From the NCBI RefSeq assembly GCF_904426505.1, contig NZ_CAJGBN010000001.1, positions 682,001 to 746,000 of the forward strand: a stretch of 64,000 nucleotides of DNA. The letters are read 5' to 3'. A program made the position numbers and the translations under genes. This DNA is from Rubrivivax sp. A210 (GTDB lineage Bacteria; Pseudomonadota; Gammaproteobacteria; Burkholderiales; Burkholderiaceae_C). Below, piece after piece: positions 46,590 to 55,338 of this stretch. Position 1 is the first letter of the stretch. The number at the start of each line of letters is the position of its first letter. Below the pieces are notes generated by a model, which had not been told where the DNA came from, did not search any database, and was given only the letters and a program-made list of their open reading frames with translations.

Positions 46590-47765
46590 TCAGCCGCCGA
46601 AAGCCGCCGCCATCGCCTGCGCGATGTCGGCCTGCAGGTCGGCCACGGCCTCGAAGCCCAGCGAGAAGCGCACCAAATGGCCTTGCAGGCCGCCGCGGCC
46701 GGCACCGCGCAGGGTGGCCAGTTCGTAGGGCACGACCAGGCTCACCGGGCCGGCCCAGGAATAGCCGATCTTGAACAGGCGCAGCGCGTCGACGAAAGCG
46801 TCGACCTCGGCCGGCGTGTAGCGCACATCGAGCAGCACCGAGAACAGCCCTGCCGCGGCGCTGCAGTGTGTGCGCCAGTGCTCGTGGCCCGGTGCCCCGT
46901 CAAGGGCCGGGTGCAGCACGCGCGCCACCTCGGGACGTTGCGCCAGCCACCGTGCCAGTTCGCGCCCCGCCTCATCCTGTGCCCGGTAGCGCATGGGCAG
47001 CGAGGACAGCGAGCGCAGCATCAGCTCGGCATCGTTGCCGCCCACGCCCAGCCCCAAGCGCATGTGGGTGAGCTTGATCATCTCGTGCAGGGCCTGGTCG
47101 CGCGTACACACCGAGCCCATCAGCACGTCGCCGCCGCCGCTGGGGTACTTGGTCAGCGCCTGCATGACGATGTCGATGCCGAGGTCGAAGGCCTTGAAGG
47201 CGATGCCGGCGCCCCAGGTGTTGTCCAGCGCGGTGAGCACGCCGCGCGCACGCGCCGCCGCCACCAGGCCGGCGAGGTCGGGAAACTCCATCGTCACCGA
47301 ACCCGGCGCCTCGAGCCAGATGAGCTTGGTCTGCGGGGCTATGGCACGCACCAGCGCCGCCGCGTCCATCGGGTCGTAGAGGCTGTGGCGTATGCCCCAG
47401 CGCGCCAGTTCCTGGCGGGCCAGCTCGCGGCTGGGACCGTAGACGTTGTTCGGCAGCAGCACTTCATCGCCCGGTGCCAGCAGGGCCAGGTCGACCAGCA
47501 TGATGGCCGCCAGCCCGCTGGGCGCCAGCACGCACTGGCGGCCGCCCTCCAGCGTGGCGATGCGCTCCTCGAGGATGAAGGTGGTGGGCGTGCCGTGCAG
47601 GCCGTAGGTGTAGCCGCCCTTGTAGCGCCAGTCGCGCGAGCGCACCGCCGCCACATTGGGGAAGATGACGGTCGAGGCCTTGTGTACCGGCACCTGGGGG
47701 GCCTCGAAGCCCGCGGGCGGCAGGTAGGGGTGGTGGATGAGGTCGGTGGACAGATCCCGGGTCAT
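46590..47765 (-). CDS. metC: Cystathionine beta-lyase
   Basis: The 391-residue PLP enzyme belongs to the Cys/Met metabolism family. It has TYGLHGTPTTFILEERIATL near the N-terminus, LDNTWGAGIAFKAFDLGIDI, and the PLP-lysine region QALTKYPSGGGDVLMGSV. SLGFEAVADLQADIAQAM closes the family core. It cleaves cystathionine to homocysteine, ammonia and pyruvate in methionine synthesis. Other lyases in this family share these motifs, so the substrate is inferred. It lies 29 nt downstream of rimO. It converges with the surface operon with only 5 bp between the stops, and no bidirectional terminator is visible. Confidence 0.88.
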   Translation of the reverse strand: MTRDLSTDLIHHPYLPPAGFEAPQVPVHKASTVIFPNVAAVRSRDWRYKGGYTYGLHGTPTTFILEERIATLEGGRQCVLAPSGLAAIMLVDLALLAPGDEVLLPNNVYGPSRELARQELARWGIRHSLYDPMDAAALVRAIAPQTKLIWLEAPGSVTMEFPDLAGLVAAARARGVLTALDNTWGAGIAFKAFDLGIDIVMQALTKYPSGGGDVLMGSVCTRDQALHEMIKLTHMRLGLGVGGNDAELMLRSLSSLPMRYRAQDEAGRELARWLAQRPEVARVLHPALDGAPGHEHWRTHCSAAAGLFSVLLDVRYTPAEVDAFVDALRLFKIGYSWAGPVSLVVPYELATLRGAGRGGLQGHLVRFSLGFEAVADLQADIAQAMAAAFGG

Positions 47766-47794
47766 CGCTAGCCTTCCTTCGACTTCAGATCAGA

Positions 47795-49213
47795 TCAGAT
47801 CGGCTGGGCCACGAGATCGTGGCCCTCGGCGGCGACGATGCGGGCGCGCGTGAACTCGCCCACCTTCAACGTCTTGGAGGCCTTGGCCGGCGGCAGCAGG
47901 CGCACCAGACCGTCGATCTCGGGCGCGTCGGCATAGCTGCGGCCGATGCCGCCCTTGCGGCCCAGCGCCGGTGCCTGGTCAACCAGCACCTGCATGGTGG
48001 CGCCGACGCGGCGCTGGAGCTTGGTGACGGAAACCTCCTCGGCCACCGCCATGAAGCGGGCGCGGCGCTCCTCGCGCAGCTCGGGCGGCAGCATGCCGGG
48101 CAGATCGTTGGCGCTGGCACCTGCTACCGGCGAATAGGCAAAGCAACCGGCACGGTCGATCTGCGCCTCGCGGAGAAAGGCCAGCAGATCCTCGAACTCG
48201 GCCTCGGTCTCGCCGGGAAAGCCGGCGATGAAGGTCGAGCGCACGACGATCTCGGGGCACAGCTCGCGCCAGCGCGCCAGGCGCTCGAGGTTGCGCTCAC
48301 CGCTGGCGGGCCGCTTCATGCGCTTGAGCACATCGGGGTGGGCATGCTGGAAGGGCACGTCCAGGTAGGGCAGCACCAGGCCCTGGGCCATCAGCGGCAG
48401 CAGTTCGTCGACATGCGGATAGGGATAGACGTAGTGCAGCCGCACCCAGGCGCCAAAGGGCGCGGCGAGCTCGCCCAGGCGCTGGCAGAGATCGAGCATG
48501 CGGGTCTTGACAGGCTGGCCGTCGAAGAAGCCGGTGCGGTACTTGATGTCGACCCCGTAGGCGCTGGTGTCCTGGCTGATGACCAGCAGTTCCTTCACGC
48601 CCGATTCGAACAGGGCCCGCGCCTCGGACAGCACATCGCCTACCGGCCGCGACACCAGGTCGCCGCGCATGCTGGGGATGATGCAGAAGCTGCAGCGGTG
48701 GTTGCAGCCCTCGCTGATCTTCAGGTAGGCGTAGTGTCGTGGCGTGAGCTTGATACCGGCCGTGCCCCTGAAGTCCACGCGGGCCTCGGGCACGAGGTCG
48801 ACGAAGGGATCGTGGGGCTTGGGTACATGGAGATGCACCGCGTCCATCACCTCCTGAGTGGCGTGGGGGCCGGTCACGGCCAGCACCTTGGGGTGGATCT
48901 GGCGCACCATATTGCCGCCATCGGCGCCGGCCTTGGCGCCCAGGCAGCCGGTGACGATGACGCGGCCATTGGCGGCCAGGGCCTCGCCGATGGCGTCCAG
49001 GCTTTCCTTCACCGCGTCGTCGATGAAGCCGCAGGTGTTGACGATGACGAGGTCTGCACCGGCATAGCTGCGCGAGGTCTCGTAGCCTTCAGCGCGCAGC
49101 TGCGTCACGATCAGCTCGGAATCGGTCAGCGCCTTGGGGCAGCCTAGCGACACGAAGCCGATCTTCGGAACATCGGCCGTGGGGCTGGGCAGGGGTGGGG
49201 CATCAAGGCTCAT
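47795..49213 (-). CDS. rimO: Ribosomal protein S12 methylthiotransferase RimO
   Basis: I start at 49213 ([20 protein letters not shown]), giving 472 residues; the frame stays open for over 600 codons upstream but this is non-coding. The N-terminal MTTase domain supplies three cluster cysteines in [27 protein letters not shown] and [10 protein letters not shown]. The radical-SAM motif is [25 protein letters not shown] domain forms the end. It methylthiolates Asp88 (E. coli numbering) of S12. The stop lies inside a CAGAT triplicate (47786-47800). Confidence 0.97.
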   Translation of the reverse strand: MSLDAPPLPSPTADVPKIGFVSLGCPKALTDSELIVTQLRAEGYETSRSYAGADLVIVNTCGFIDDAVKESLDAIGEALAANGRVIVTGCLGAKAGADGGNMVRQIHPKVLAVTGPHATQEVMDAVHLHVPKPHDPFVDLVPEARVDFRGTAGIKLTPRHYAYLKISEGCNHRCSFCIIPSMRGDLVSRPVGDVLSEARALFESGVKELLVISQDTSAYGVDIKYRTGFFDGQPVKTRMLDLCQRLGELAAPFGAWVRLHYVYPYPHVDELLPLMAQGLVLPYLDVPFQHAHPDVLKRMKRPASGERNLERLARWRELCPEIVVRSTFIAGFPGETEAEFEDLLAFLREAQIDRAGCFAYSPVAGASANDLPGMLPPELREERRARFMAVAEEVSVTKLQRRVGATMQVLVDQAPALGRKGGIGRSYADAPEIDGLVRLLPPAKASKTLKVGEFTRARIVAAEGHDLVAQPI

Positions 49214-49333
49214 GCCGCAATTGTCGCCGCATGGCCACGCTGGCTGCAGCCCGGCCCGGCGATGGCCGCAGGCATTTCTGAGCGAAGATTGCGGCTCAGG
49301 CCAGCGACCAGGCCGAACCGGGGGGAGCGGAAC

Positions 49334-50095
49334 ATGTCGATCAGGCATTGGTTTGCCGTCCTGCGTGCGGGACGGGTGCTGGGTTGTGCGGCGGCCATGG
49401 CCGTGGCTGGCTTTGCCGCGGAGGGCAAGGCCGCGGTGCAGGACATCCGGATTGCAGCCGAGGGCCAGGCAACCGAGATCGCGGGCCAGGTGAAGGGCTA
49501 CGCCGGCGCCGACTACCGCGTGCAGGGCCGCGCCGGCCAGACCCTGAGCGTGCGCATGACCGTGCTGGCCAACCGGGGCCTGTCGTTCAACCTCGCCCCC
49601 GAGGGCGCGGCCGAGGCCATGGTCATCGGCGACCACAGCGGCCTGGATGCCAAGGTGATGTTGCCGGCTGACGGCGCCTACGTGATCTCGACCTTCCTGC
49701 CACGCAGCGCCGCCCGCCGCCACGAGAGCGGGCGCTTCAGGCTGGCCGTGGCCATCGCCGGCGAAGCGCTGGCGCCGCTGTCGGCGTCCCAGGATGCCCT
49801 TGTGGCCGGAACCCGGTACCACGCCACGGCGCGGCTCAGCTGCCGCTGGGCCTATGCGCCCGCGGCCACCACCTGCGACGCGGGCGTGGTGCGCCGCGGC
49901 CACGATGCCACGGCCACGGTCGACATCCGCGGCAGCGATGGCCGGCGCCGCCGCCTGCTGTTCGTGAAGGGCCAGGTGGTGGCCAGCGATTCGGCCTGGC
50001 CCGTCAGTACCCGGCGCAACGGCGACCACACCACGGTCGAGATCGACGGCCAGGAACGCCACGAAGTGCCCGACGCCCTGCTCACCGGCGGTTGA
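49334..50095 (+). CDS. Exported beta-rich protein of unknown function
   Basis: The start at 49334 ([13 protein letters not shown]) gives 253 residues with a signal peptide ending EGKAAV. The mature N-terminal half has [40 protein letters not shown] and [20 protein letters not shown]. This pattern resembles small periplasmic beta-sandwich proteins, some annotated as lysozyme-inhibitor-like; I hold that loosely. The C-terminal half contains two cysteines ([16 protein letters not shown]), probably a disulphide. It is first of three consecutive genes for exported proteins (gap 39 nt). Function is not recognised. Confidence 0.75.
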   Translation: MSIRHWFAVLRAGRVLGCAAAMAVAGFAAEGKAAVQDIRIAAEGQATEIAGQVKGYAGADYRVQGRAGQTLSVRMTVLANRGLSFNLAPEGAAEAMVIGDHSGLDAKVMLPADGAYVISTFLPRSAARRHESGRFRLAVAIAGEALAPLSASQDALVAGTRYHATARLSCRWAYAPAATTCDAGVVRRGHDATATVDIRGSDGRRRRLLFVKGQVVASDSAWPVSTRRNGDHTTVEIDGQERHEVPDALLTGG

Positions 50096-50134
50096 GGGCG
50101 GCGCCGCCAACACGCCCCTCCCCAGGAGCCCGAG

Positions 50135-50773
50135 ATGACAAACACCCGCCCTCGGCGCGGTCCGCGCGCCCTCTGTGCGCTGCTGAGCCTGGCGCTGGCC
50201 GCGCCGCTGCCGATGTCGGCAACGGCTGCCGAGCGCACCATTCGCTGCGACAGCCACGGCAGCCGCTACAACTACTGTCGGGTCGACACCGACAACCATG
50301 TGGAGCTGACCGAGAAGCACTCGCTGTCCAGTTGCACCGAGGGTCGCTCCTGGGGCTACGACGCCCGCGGCGTGTGGGTCGACAGGGGCTGCTCGGCCGA
50401 TTTCCGCGTCGGCCGTGGCGGCCACCACAACGACAAGGCCCTCCTCGGCGCCGTGGTCGGGCTGGCGGCCTTGGCCGCCCTGGCCTCCAGCCGCCACAAG
50501 CAGGAGGCGCACGAGGTGGCGCCGTGGCTGGTGGGCAGCTTCAAGGGCATGGACGAGCGCGAAGGCGTGGAGGTCGAGCTCACCATACTGCCTGGCGGCA
50601 AGCTCAATGGCCGCGCCGGCGAGCACGCCTTCAGCGGCACCGTCGAAGGCGACCGCGTGCAGGCCGGCCGCCGCCAGTTCCGCATCGAACGCCAGGGCAA
50701 TGGCTTCCTGGCGGTGGATGCGGGCGACGACGGCTACAGAGTGCTGTTCGTCCGCGTGGGCAGCGGCTATTGA
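50135..50773 (+). CDS. Exported DUF3011 protein
   Basis: The 212-residue protein has a signal peptide ([19 protein letters not shown]). The DUF3011 signature follows: [20 protein letters not shown], then [20 protein letters not shown] and RGCSADF, with cysteines that probably pair. A glycine/His stretch and a weakly hydrophobic helix ([20 protein letters not shown]) come next. The C-terminal region is a small beta domain ([20 protein letters not shown]). DUF3011 proteins are periplasmic and lectin-like in appearance, without assigned function. It lies between the unknown exported protein and a solute-binding protein. Confidence 0.85.
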   Translation: MTNTRPRRGPRALCALLSLALAAPLPMSATAAERTIRCDSHGSRYNYCRVDTDNHVELTEKHSLSSCTEGRSWGYDARGVWVDRGCSADFRVGRGGHHNDKALLGAVVGLAALAALASSRHKQEAHEVAPWLVGSFKGMDEREGVEVELTILPGGKLNGRAGEHAFSGTVEGDRVQAGRRQFRIERQGNGFLAVDAGDDGYRVLFVRVGSGY

Positions 50774-50793
50774 TCCAGCAGGGAACCCGCGAC

Positions 50794-51675
50794 ATGGCAT
50801 CCACCTTCTACCGCCTTCTCGCCCTGCTGGCCGCCGCCGGCGCGGCCCTGGCCTCTGCTCCGGCCCTGGCGCAGAGCGGCGCCAGCTACCGGGATCCGCA
50901 AGCGCCGCCTCCGCCGCCGCGCGTGGCCGAGCCGGCCGCGATGATGCGGCCGGCGCCTGCGCTGGACACCCTGGCCACGATCCGCCAGCGCGGCGTGCTG
51001 CGCGTGGGCCTGGTGCAGGTGGCACCCATGGCCATGATGGACCGCCAGCAGCGCTACGTGGGCTACAGCGTGGACCTGGCACATCGCCTGGCCGACGACC
51101 TGGGTGTGAAACTGGAGTTCGTCGAGGCCTGGTGGGCCAACGTGATCGATGAACTGCTCACGGGCCGCAGCGACGTCATCATCACCGGGCTGTGGATCAA
51201 CGTGCCGCGGGCCCTGGTGGTCAACTTCAGCCAGCCCACCGCCACCGAGGGCATCTACCTGATCGGCAGCCGTGCAAGCGCGGCCAAGCGGCGCACGCTA
51301 CAGGCCTTCGACCAGCCTGGGGTGACGATCGCAGTGTCATCCGATGAAGTGCAGCAGCGCGTGGCCCGGGCCTGTTTTCCCAGGGCCAAGGTGGTGCCGG
51401 CCGAGGATGACCCGCTGCTGGTGGTGTCCGAAGGCCGCGCCGACGCCGCCGTGGTGGCCACGCTGTCGGCCGAGGCCGTGGTGGCCTCGGCGCCCCGGCG
51501 CTGGTTCCTGCCGTCCAGCCAGCCGCTGGCCCGCACCTCGGCCGCGATGGCGGTGCGCAAGGGCGACGCGGACTTCCTGGCCTTCCTCAACACCTGGCTC
51601 GACATCCAGCGCGACCAGGGCTGGCTGGATGACCGCCAGCGCCACTGGGCGACGTCGACCGAAGGCTTTCGATGA
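50794..51675 (+). CDS. Family 3 extracellular solute-binding protein without transporter partner
   Basis: The start at 50794 ([19 protein letters not shown]) gives 293 residues with a signal peptide ending APALAQ. The SBP_bac_3 fold is recognised by [60 protein letters not shown] and [20 protein letters not shown]. It likely binds an amino acid or small polar ligand in the periplasm. No permease or ATPase gene is adjacent, so it may serve a distant transporter or a signalling protein. The region between residues 26 and 55 is Pro-rich and atypical. Confidence 0.82.
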   Translation: MASTFYRLLALLAAAGAALASAPALAQSGASYRDPQAPPPPPRVAEPAAMMRPAPALDTLATIRQRGVLRVGLVQVAPMAMMDRQQRYVGYSVDLAHRLADDLGVKLEFVEAWWANVIDELLTGRSDVIITGLWINVPRALVVNFSQPTATEGIYLIGSRASAAKRRTLQAFDQPGVTIAVSSDEVQQRVARACFPRAKVVPAEDDPLLVVSEGRADAAVVATLSAEAVVASAPRRWFLPSSQPLARTSAAMAVRKGDADFLAFLNTWLDIQRDQGWLDDRQRHWATSTEGFR

Positions 51676-51702
51676 GCGCCGCGGCAGCTTAGGCCGCAGG
51701 CC

Positions 51703-52509
51703 TCAGGCCTGTCCGGTGCCGGCCGGCAGGGCCACCGTCGCCCGGTCGCTGCGGTACAGGCCCACCAGGAGGGCCAGGCCCAACAGCAGCAGCACCGCTT
51801 GCAGCGCCAGCGAGGGCACGGACAGCCAGGGCTGGGCATGGGTGCCGGCCAGGAAGGCGGCGATGTCCCAGGTTCCGTGCATCAGCATCGCCGGCCACAG
51901 CGCGCCGGTCTGGCGGCGGAATAGGTAGAGCACCACGCCGCTGGTGGCGGCCAGGATCACCTGCAGGGTGCCCACCAGACCGGTGCCCATGGCCAGATTG
52001 GGCAGATGGAAGAGGCCGAAGCACACGGCCGTCCAGATCGCAGCCACCGCCTCCGACCGCCCGCCTTCGCGCAATGCGCGCAAGAAGAGGCCGCGAAACA
52101 GCGTCTCTTCGGCAAAGCCCACCAGCACACCCGACACCACGATGGCCGCAAGCAGATCCAGCGGCACATCGGCCCAGCGCACGCCCGCGAGGCGCAGCCC
52201 CGTGGCCCCGACGCACAAGGCCATCGCCAGCTTCATCAGCGGCGTGGTCGGCAGCCGCACCGGGTCATGCCACAGATGGCTCCAGCGGGTCGCCGCCACC
52301 ACGGCGATCAGCAATATCGAACCCGCCGCCAGCGACATCACGCCGGTGCGCCAGGCGTTGGCGGCGGTCTTGAACCATTCGGTGTAAGGAATGCCGGCGC
52401 TGAACTGGATGGTCACGGTGACGGCGGTATAGGCCAGCCACACCGCCACCCCGGCGGCCACGGAGGGAGCGCACAGGCCGCGCTGCGGCCGGATGGGAGC
52501 TTGCTGCAT
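51703..52509 (-). CDS. CPBP family intramembrane metalloprotease
   Basis: The 268-residue protein has about seven or eight hydrophobic segments and the three CPBP motifs: FAEETLFRGLFLRALREGG (EExxxR), CFGLFHLPNLAMGTG (FxxxH) and LMHGTWDIAAFLAG (HxxxD/N). These place a metal centre within the membrane, as in Rce1 and bacteriocin-immunity proteins. Substrate is unknown. It is on the minus strand just upstream of phaR in coordinates, convergent with the solute-binding protein gene. Confidence 0.9.
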   Translation of the reverse strand: MQQAPIRPQRGLCAPSVAAGVAVWLAYTAVTVTIQFSAGIPYTEWFKTAANAWRTGVMSLAAGSILLIAVVAATRWSHLWHDPVRLPTTPLMKLAMALCVGATGLRLAGVRWADVPLDLLAAIVVSGVLVGFAEETLFRGLFLRALREGGRSEAVAAIWTAVCFGLFHLPNLAMGTGLVGTLQVILAATSGVVLYLFRRQTGALWPAMLMHGTWDIAAFLAGTHAQPWLSVPSLALQAVLLLLGLALLVGLYRSDRATVALPAGTGQA

Positions 52510-52566
52510 GGCGCCGATTCTGCCGCCCGGCGCCGGCGCCCGCGCCCCGCGGCCGAGCTCGGCGCG

Positions 52567-53136
52567 CTACTTGCCCGGCGGCGGAAAGCCCGGCATCCCG
52601 GGGAACAGCTTGCCGGCCTGCTGCATCTGCTCGAACAGCGTGCGGCTCTGCTCGACATAGCTGCCCATCAGCGATTGCAGCGCCACCGGCTGGCCGCTGA
52701 GGAACTGCGTCCACATCTCGGGGCTCAAGTGCTTGGGGTCGTAGAGACCCTTGCTCTGGGCCAGGAACTGCGTCTGCAACTCGGCAAAGGCACCCAGGTT
52801 CTTCTCGATCATCGTGCCCATCACGCCCTGCATGGCATGGCCGTAGAAACGGATGATCTGGGCCAGCGACTGGGTGCTGAACATCGGCACGCCGCCGGAT
52901 TCTTCTTCCAGAATGATCTGCAGCAGGATGCTGCGCGTGAGGTCTTCGCCGGTCTTGGCGTCGCGCACCTCGAAATCCTCGCCGCCCAGCACCATCTGCT
53001 TGACGTCGGCCAGCGTGATGTAGCTGCTCGAGCGCGTGTCGTAGAGGCGCCGGTTGGGGTACTTCTTGAGCGTCCGCAGCGGGGCTTTCTCTTCGCCCTC
53101 GGGGGCGGGCGCCGCGGTGCGGCGGGGGGTCGGCAT
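52567..53136 (-). CDS. phaR: Polyhydroxyalkanoate synthesis repressor PhaR
   Basis: The start at 53136 (MPTPRRTAAPAPEGEEKAPL) gives 189 residues and has AGGAAG about 6 nt upstream on the minus strand. The N-terminal DNA-binding domain shows LRTLKKYPNRRLYDTRSSSY, then ITLADVKQMVLGGEDFEV. The PHB accumulation regulatory domain contains LLQIILEEESGGVPMFS and QIIRFYGHAMQGVMGTMIEK. PhaR represses the phasin gene and senses PHB granules. Its presence indicates that the organism makes polyhydroxybutyrate. The C-terminus is Gly/Pro-rich. Confidence 0.95.
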   Translation of the reverse strand: MPTPRRTAAPAPEGEEKAPLRTLKKYPNRRLYDTRSSSYITLADVKQMVLGGEDFEVRDAKTGEDLTRSILLQIILEEESGGVPMFSTQSLAQIIRFYGHAMQGVMGTMIEKNLGAFAELQTQFLAQSKGLYDPKHLSPEMWTQFLSGQPVALQSLMGSYVEQSRTLFEQMQQAGKLFPGMPGFPPPGK

Positions 53137-53228
53137 GCGGTCTTCCTGGGGCCAGTGCGTGTGCCGCATTCTAGAAGCCGGGTTCCCATGCCGTGCGGGG
53201 GGTTTTCCCATGCGACGCGCTGTCCACC

Positions 53229-54053
53229 TCAGGCCGCCGTGAACGAATGCAGGCCGCGGGCGATGAAGTGCGGGTTCTCCCAGCCCGGCTTGCCATAGCG
53301 CAGCGGCTGTCCGTCCAGGGTGCGGACGCTGCCGCCAGCGGCCACCAGCACGGCGTGGCCGGCGGCGGTGTCCCATTCCATCGTGCGGCCCAGGCGCGGA
53401 TAGAGATCGGCCTCGCCGGCGGCGATGAGGCCGAACTTCAGCGATGAGCCGGCGGCGATGCGGCGGGCCACTGCACCGTATTCGGTCCGGCCAGCCAGCC
53501 AGCGTGCCAGCGCCGCCTCGTCGCCATGCGAGCGGCTGCAGGCCAGCACCGGCCCCTCGGCCGGCGTGGTGCGGCAGGCGATGGCGCGGCGCGCCTGGCC
53601 CGGCTGTTCAAGCCAGGCGCCGAGGCCGCACGCGCCGGCGTACAGGCGTCCACCCACCGGCAGGTGGACGACGCCCAGCACCGGCTCGCCCTGTTCGACG
53701 AGGGCGATGTTGACGGTGAACTCGCCGTTGCGCGCGACGAATTCGCGCGTGCCGTCCAGCGCGTCGACGAGCCAGAAGCGCGCCCCGGGCGGCGGCGCGG
53801 CGCCGCACGATGCGGCCTCCTCGGCCACCACGGGCACGGCTGGCGCCAGGGCCTGAAGCGCGGCCACGATCAAGGCCTCGGCGCGCTCGTCGGCCACGGT
53901 CAGGGGCGAGTCATCGGCCTTTGCGAGCACGGCGAAGTCGCTGCCATAGACCTCGAGGATGGCCGCGCCCGCGGCACGCGCGATGGCGGCCACGGCGTGC
54001 AGCAGGTCGGCGGGCGGCGAGAGTGGCGACGGCAATGGCGAAGGCGGCGTCAT
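53229..54053 (-). CDS. cysQ: 3'(2'),5'-bisphosphate nucleotidase CysQ
   Basis: The start at 54053 (MTPPSPLPSPLSPPADLLHA) gives 274 residues. Inositol-phosphatase-fold motifs are present: DDSPLTVADERAEALIV, VVAEEAAS, WLVDALDGTREFVARNGEFT (the DxLDGTxEF metal site) and MEWDTAAGHAVLVAAGG. CysQ degrades PAP to AMP, relieving inhibition of sulphate assimilation. No other sulphur-assimilation gene is adjacent. An upstream in-frame ATG at 54119 is less likely. Confidence 0.93.
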   Translation of the reverse strand: MTPPSPLPSPLSPPADLLHAVAAIARAAGAAILEVYGSDFAVLAKADDSPLTVADERAEALIVAALQALAPAVPVVAEEAASCGAAPPPGARFWLVDALDGTREFVARNGEFTVNIALVEQGEPVLGVVHLPVGGRLYAGACGLGAWLEQPGQARRAIACRTTPAEGPVLACSRSHGDEAALARWLAGRTEYGAVARRIAAGSSLKFGLIAAGEADLYPRLGRTMEWDTAAGHAVLVAAGGSVRTLDGQPLRYGKPGWENPHFIARGLHSFTAA

Positions 54054-54195
54054 GGCGCCGACTCTAAGACAGGCGCCCTGCCCGCTCGAACGGCTGCCGA
54101 CCGGGTGTGAATACCGCACAGCCCTGCCGTGACCGGCTTGGCTGCACCCAGGACCGGCCGCGGCGACAGTGGTTCACCCCCGACAGGAGCCCGCC

Positions 54196-54423
54196 ATGCC
54201 CACCGCCAGCCCCCGCCACGCCGCCCCCCTCTGGCTGCGCCGCCTGCTGCGCAGGCGCGCCGACCGCCTGCAGAACCTGTGGTCGACCCTGCTGGTGCTG
54301 GCCACCATGGCCAGCTGCGCCTGGCTCGCCCAGCCCGATTTCGACCTGCCATCGGCCCGCACGGCCGAGGCCACCCACCAGCAGATGGCTCTGGCCCGCC
54401 TGGCACCCATAGGCCGGCCCTGA
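54196..54423 (+). CDS. Small single-span membrane protein, hypothetical
   Basis: A 75-codon ORF starts at ATG 54196 with AGGAG about 8 nt upstream. It contains a basic start (LWLRRLLRRRADRLQNLW) and one hydrophobic helix (STLLVLATMASCAWLAQP). It lies between cysQ (divergent) and the lyase gene. No family is recognised. The good ribosome binding site and the basic-then-hydrophobic pattern favour a real gene, but the length makes it uncertain. Confidence 0.5.
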   Translation: MPTASPRHAAPLWLRRLLRRRADRLQNLWSTLLVLATMASCAWLAQPDFDLPSARTAEATHQQMALARLAPIGRP

Positions 54424-54448
54424 GCCCACCGGGCCGGCGCGGCCGCCT

Positions 54449-55324
54449 TCAGGCCCGATCTTCGGCGCGCACACGCGCCAGCGTCAGTCGCGCCTGCAGC
54501 ACGACGGGCAGGTCGACCATGCGCCCGTCCAGCCGGACCGCCGCCCCACCCGCGGCGCGGTCGGCGGCCAGCACGCGGCGCGCCCATTCCAGCTCTGCCT
54601 CGGTCGGCCTCATCGCCGCGTGGACCACCGGCGCCTGGCGCGGATGGATGCACAGCTTGGCGCCAAAGCCGAAGTTCAGCGCCCGCCGCGTATCGGCCTG
54701 CAGGCGGGCGTCGTCGGCTATGGCCACGGTGACGCCGTCGACGGCCGACGCCAGGCGGTGGGCGCGGGTCTGCAGCGCGATGTGGAAACGCAGCGTATCG
54801 AGCTCGCGCTCGTCCTCCGAGCAATGCAGGCCGGTGTCGGCCATGAAGTCGATGTGCCCGACCGCCAGGCGCAGCACGCCGGCTGCCGCGGCCATCTCGG
54901 CCAGGGCCAAGAATCCGGCGGCGCTTTCGATCAACGGCAGCACGGCCAGGCCCGGCAAGGCCTGCGCCACAGCCTGCAACTGCTGCGCCGATTCGGCCTT
55001 GGCCAGCATCACGCCGGCCGGCGGCGGCAGGCGCGCCAGCCAGGCCAGGTCTTGATGCCCGGCCTCGCCGCCCAGGCTGTTGATGCGCACCACCAGCGGC
55101 ACGGCGGCCGTGGCGAGATCGGCCCAGGCTGCAGCGATGGCCTCGCGCGCCGCCGGCTTCTCGACCGCGGGCACGCTGTCTTCCAGATCGAGCACCACGG
55201 CATCGGCACCGGCCGCCAGCGCCTTGCGGTAGCGCTCGGGCCGGTTGCCGGGAACGAAGAGCAGCGTGCGCGCAAGCGCCAGCGGGGTGTCGACGGGGCG
55301 TTCGGTGTTCAAGTCGGAGATCAA
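54449..55324 (-). CDS. CoA ester lyase of the HpcH/HpaI-CitE family (candidate citramalyl-CoA lyase)
   Basis: I choose the TTG at 55324 as start because GGAGG lies 7 nt upstream on the minus strand; a TTG at 55342 overlapping the dehydrogenase stop has no such site. This gives 291 residues. Motifs are ARTLLFVPGNRPERYRKAL, AVVLDLEDSVPAVEKPAARE, VLPLIESAAGFLALAEMAA and LNFGFGAKLCIHPRQAPVVH. It probably cleaves a C4-C6 3-hydroxyacyl-CoA, such as citramalyl-CoA, to acetyl-CoA and an oxoacid. It is third in the hydratase/dehydrogenase/lyase operon. The substrate is inferred from context only. Confidence 0.82.
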   Translation of the reverse strand: MISDLNTERPVDTPLALARTLLFVPGNRPERYRKALAAGADAVVLDLEDSVPAVEKPAAREAIAAAWADLATAAVPLVVRINSLGGEAGHQDLAWLARLPPPAGVMLAKAESAQQLQAVAQALPGLAVLPLIESAAGFLALAEMAAAAGVLRLAVGHIDFMADTGLHCSEDERELDTLRFHIALQTRAHRLASAVDGVTVAIADDARLQADTRRALNFGFGAKLCIHPRQAPVVHAAMRPTEAELEWARRVLAADRAAGGAAVRLDGRMVDLPVVLQARLTLARVRAEDRA

Positions 55325-55338
55325 GACCGGGCCTCCGC

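Noticed and set aside
49214..51082. Upstream extension of the rimO frame by over 600 codons
   Set aside because: The family N-terminus begins at 49213. The extension runs antisense to three well-supported exported-protein genes and is compositionally random.
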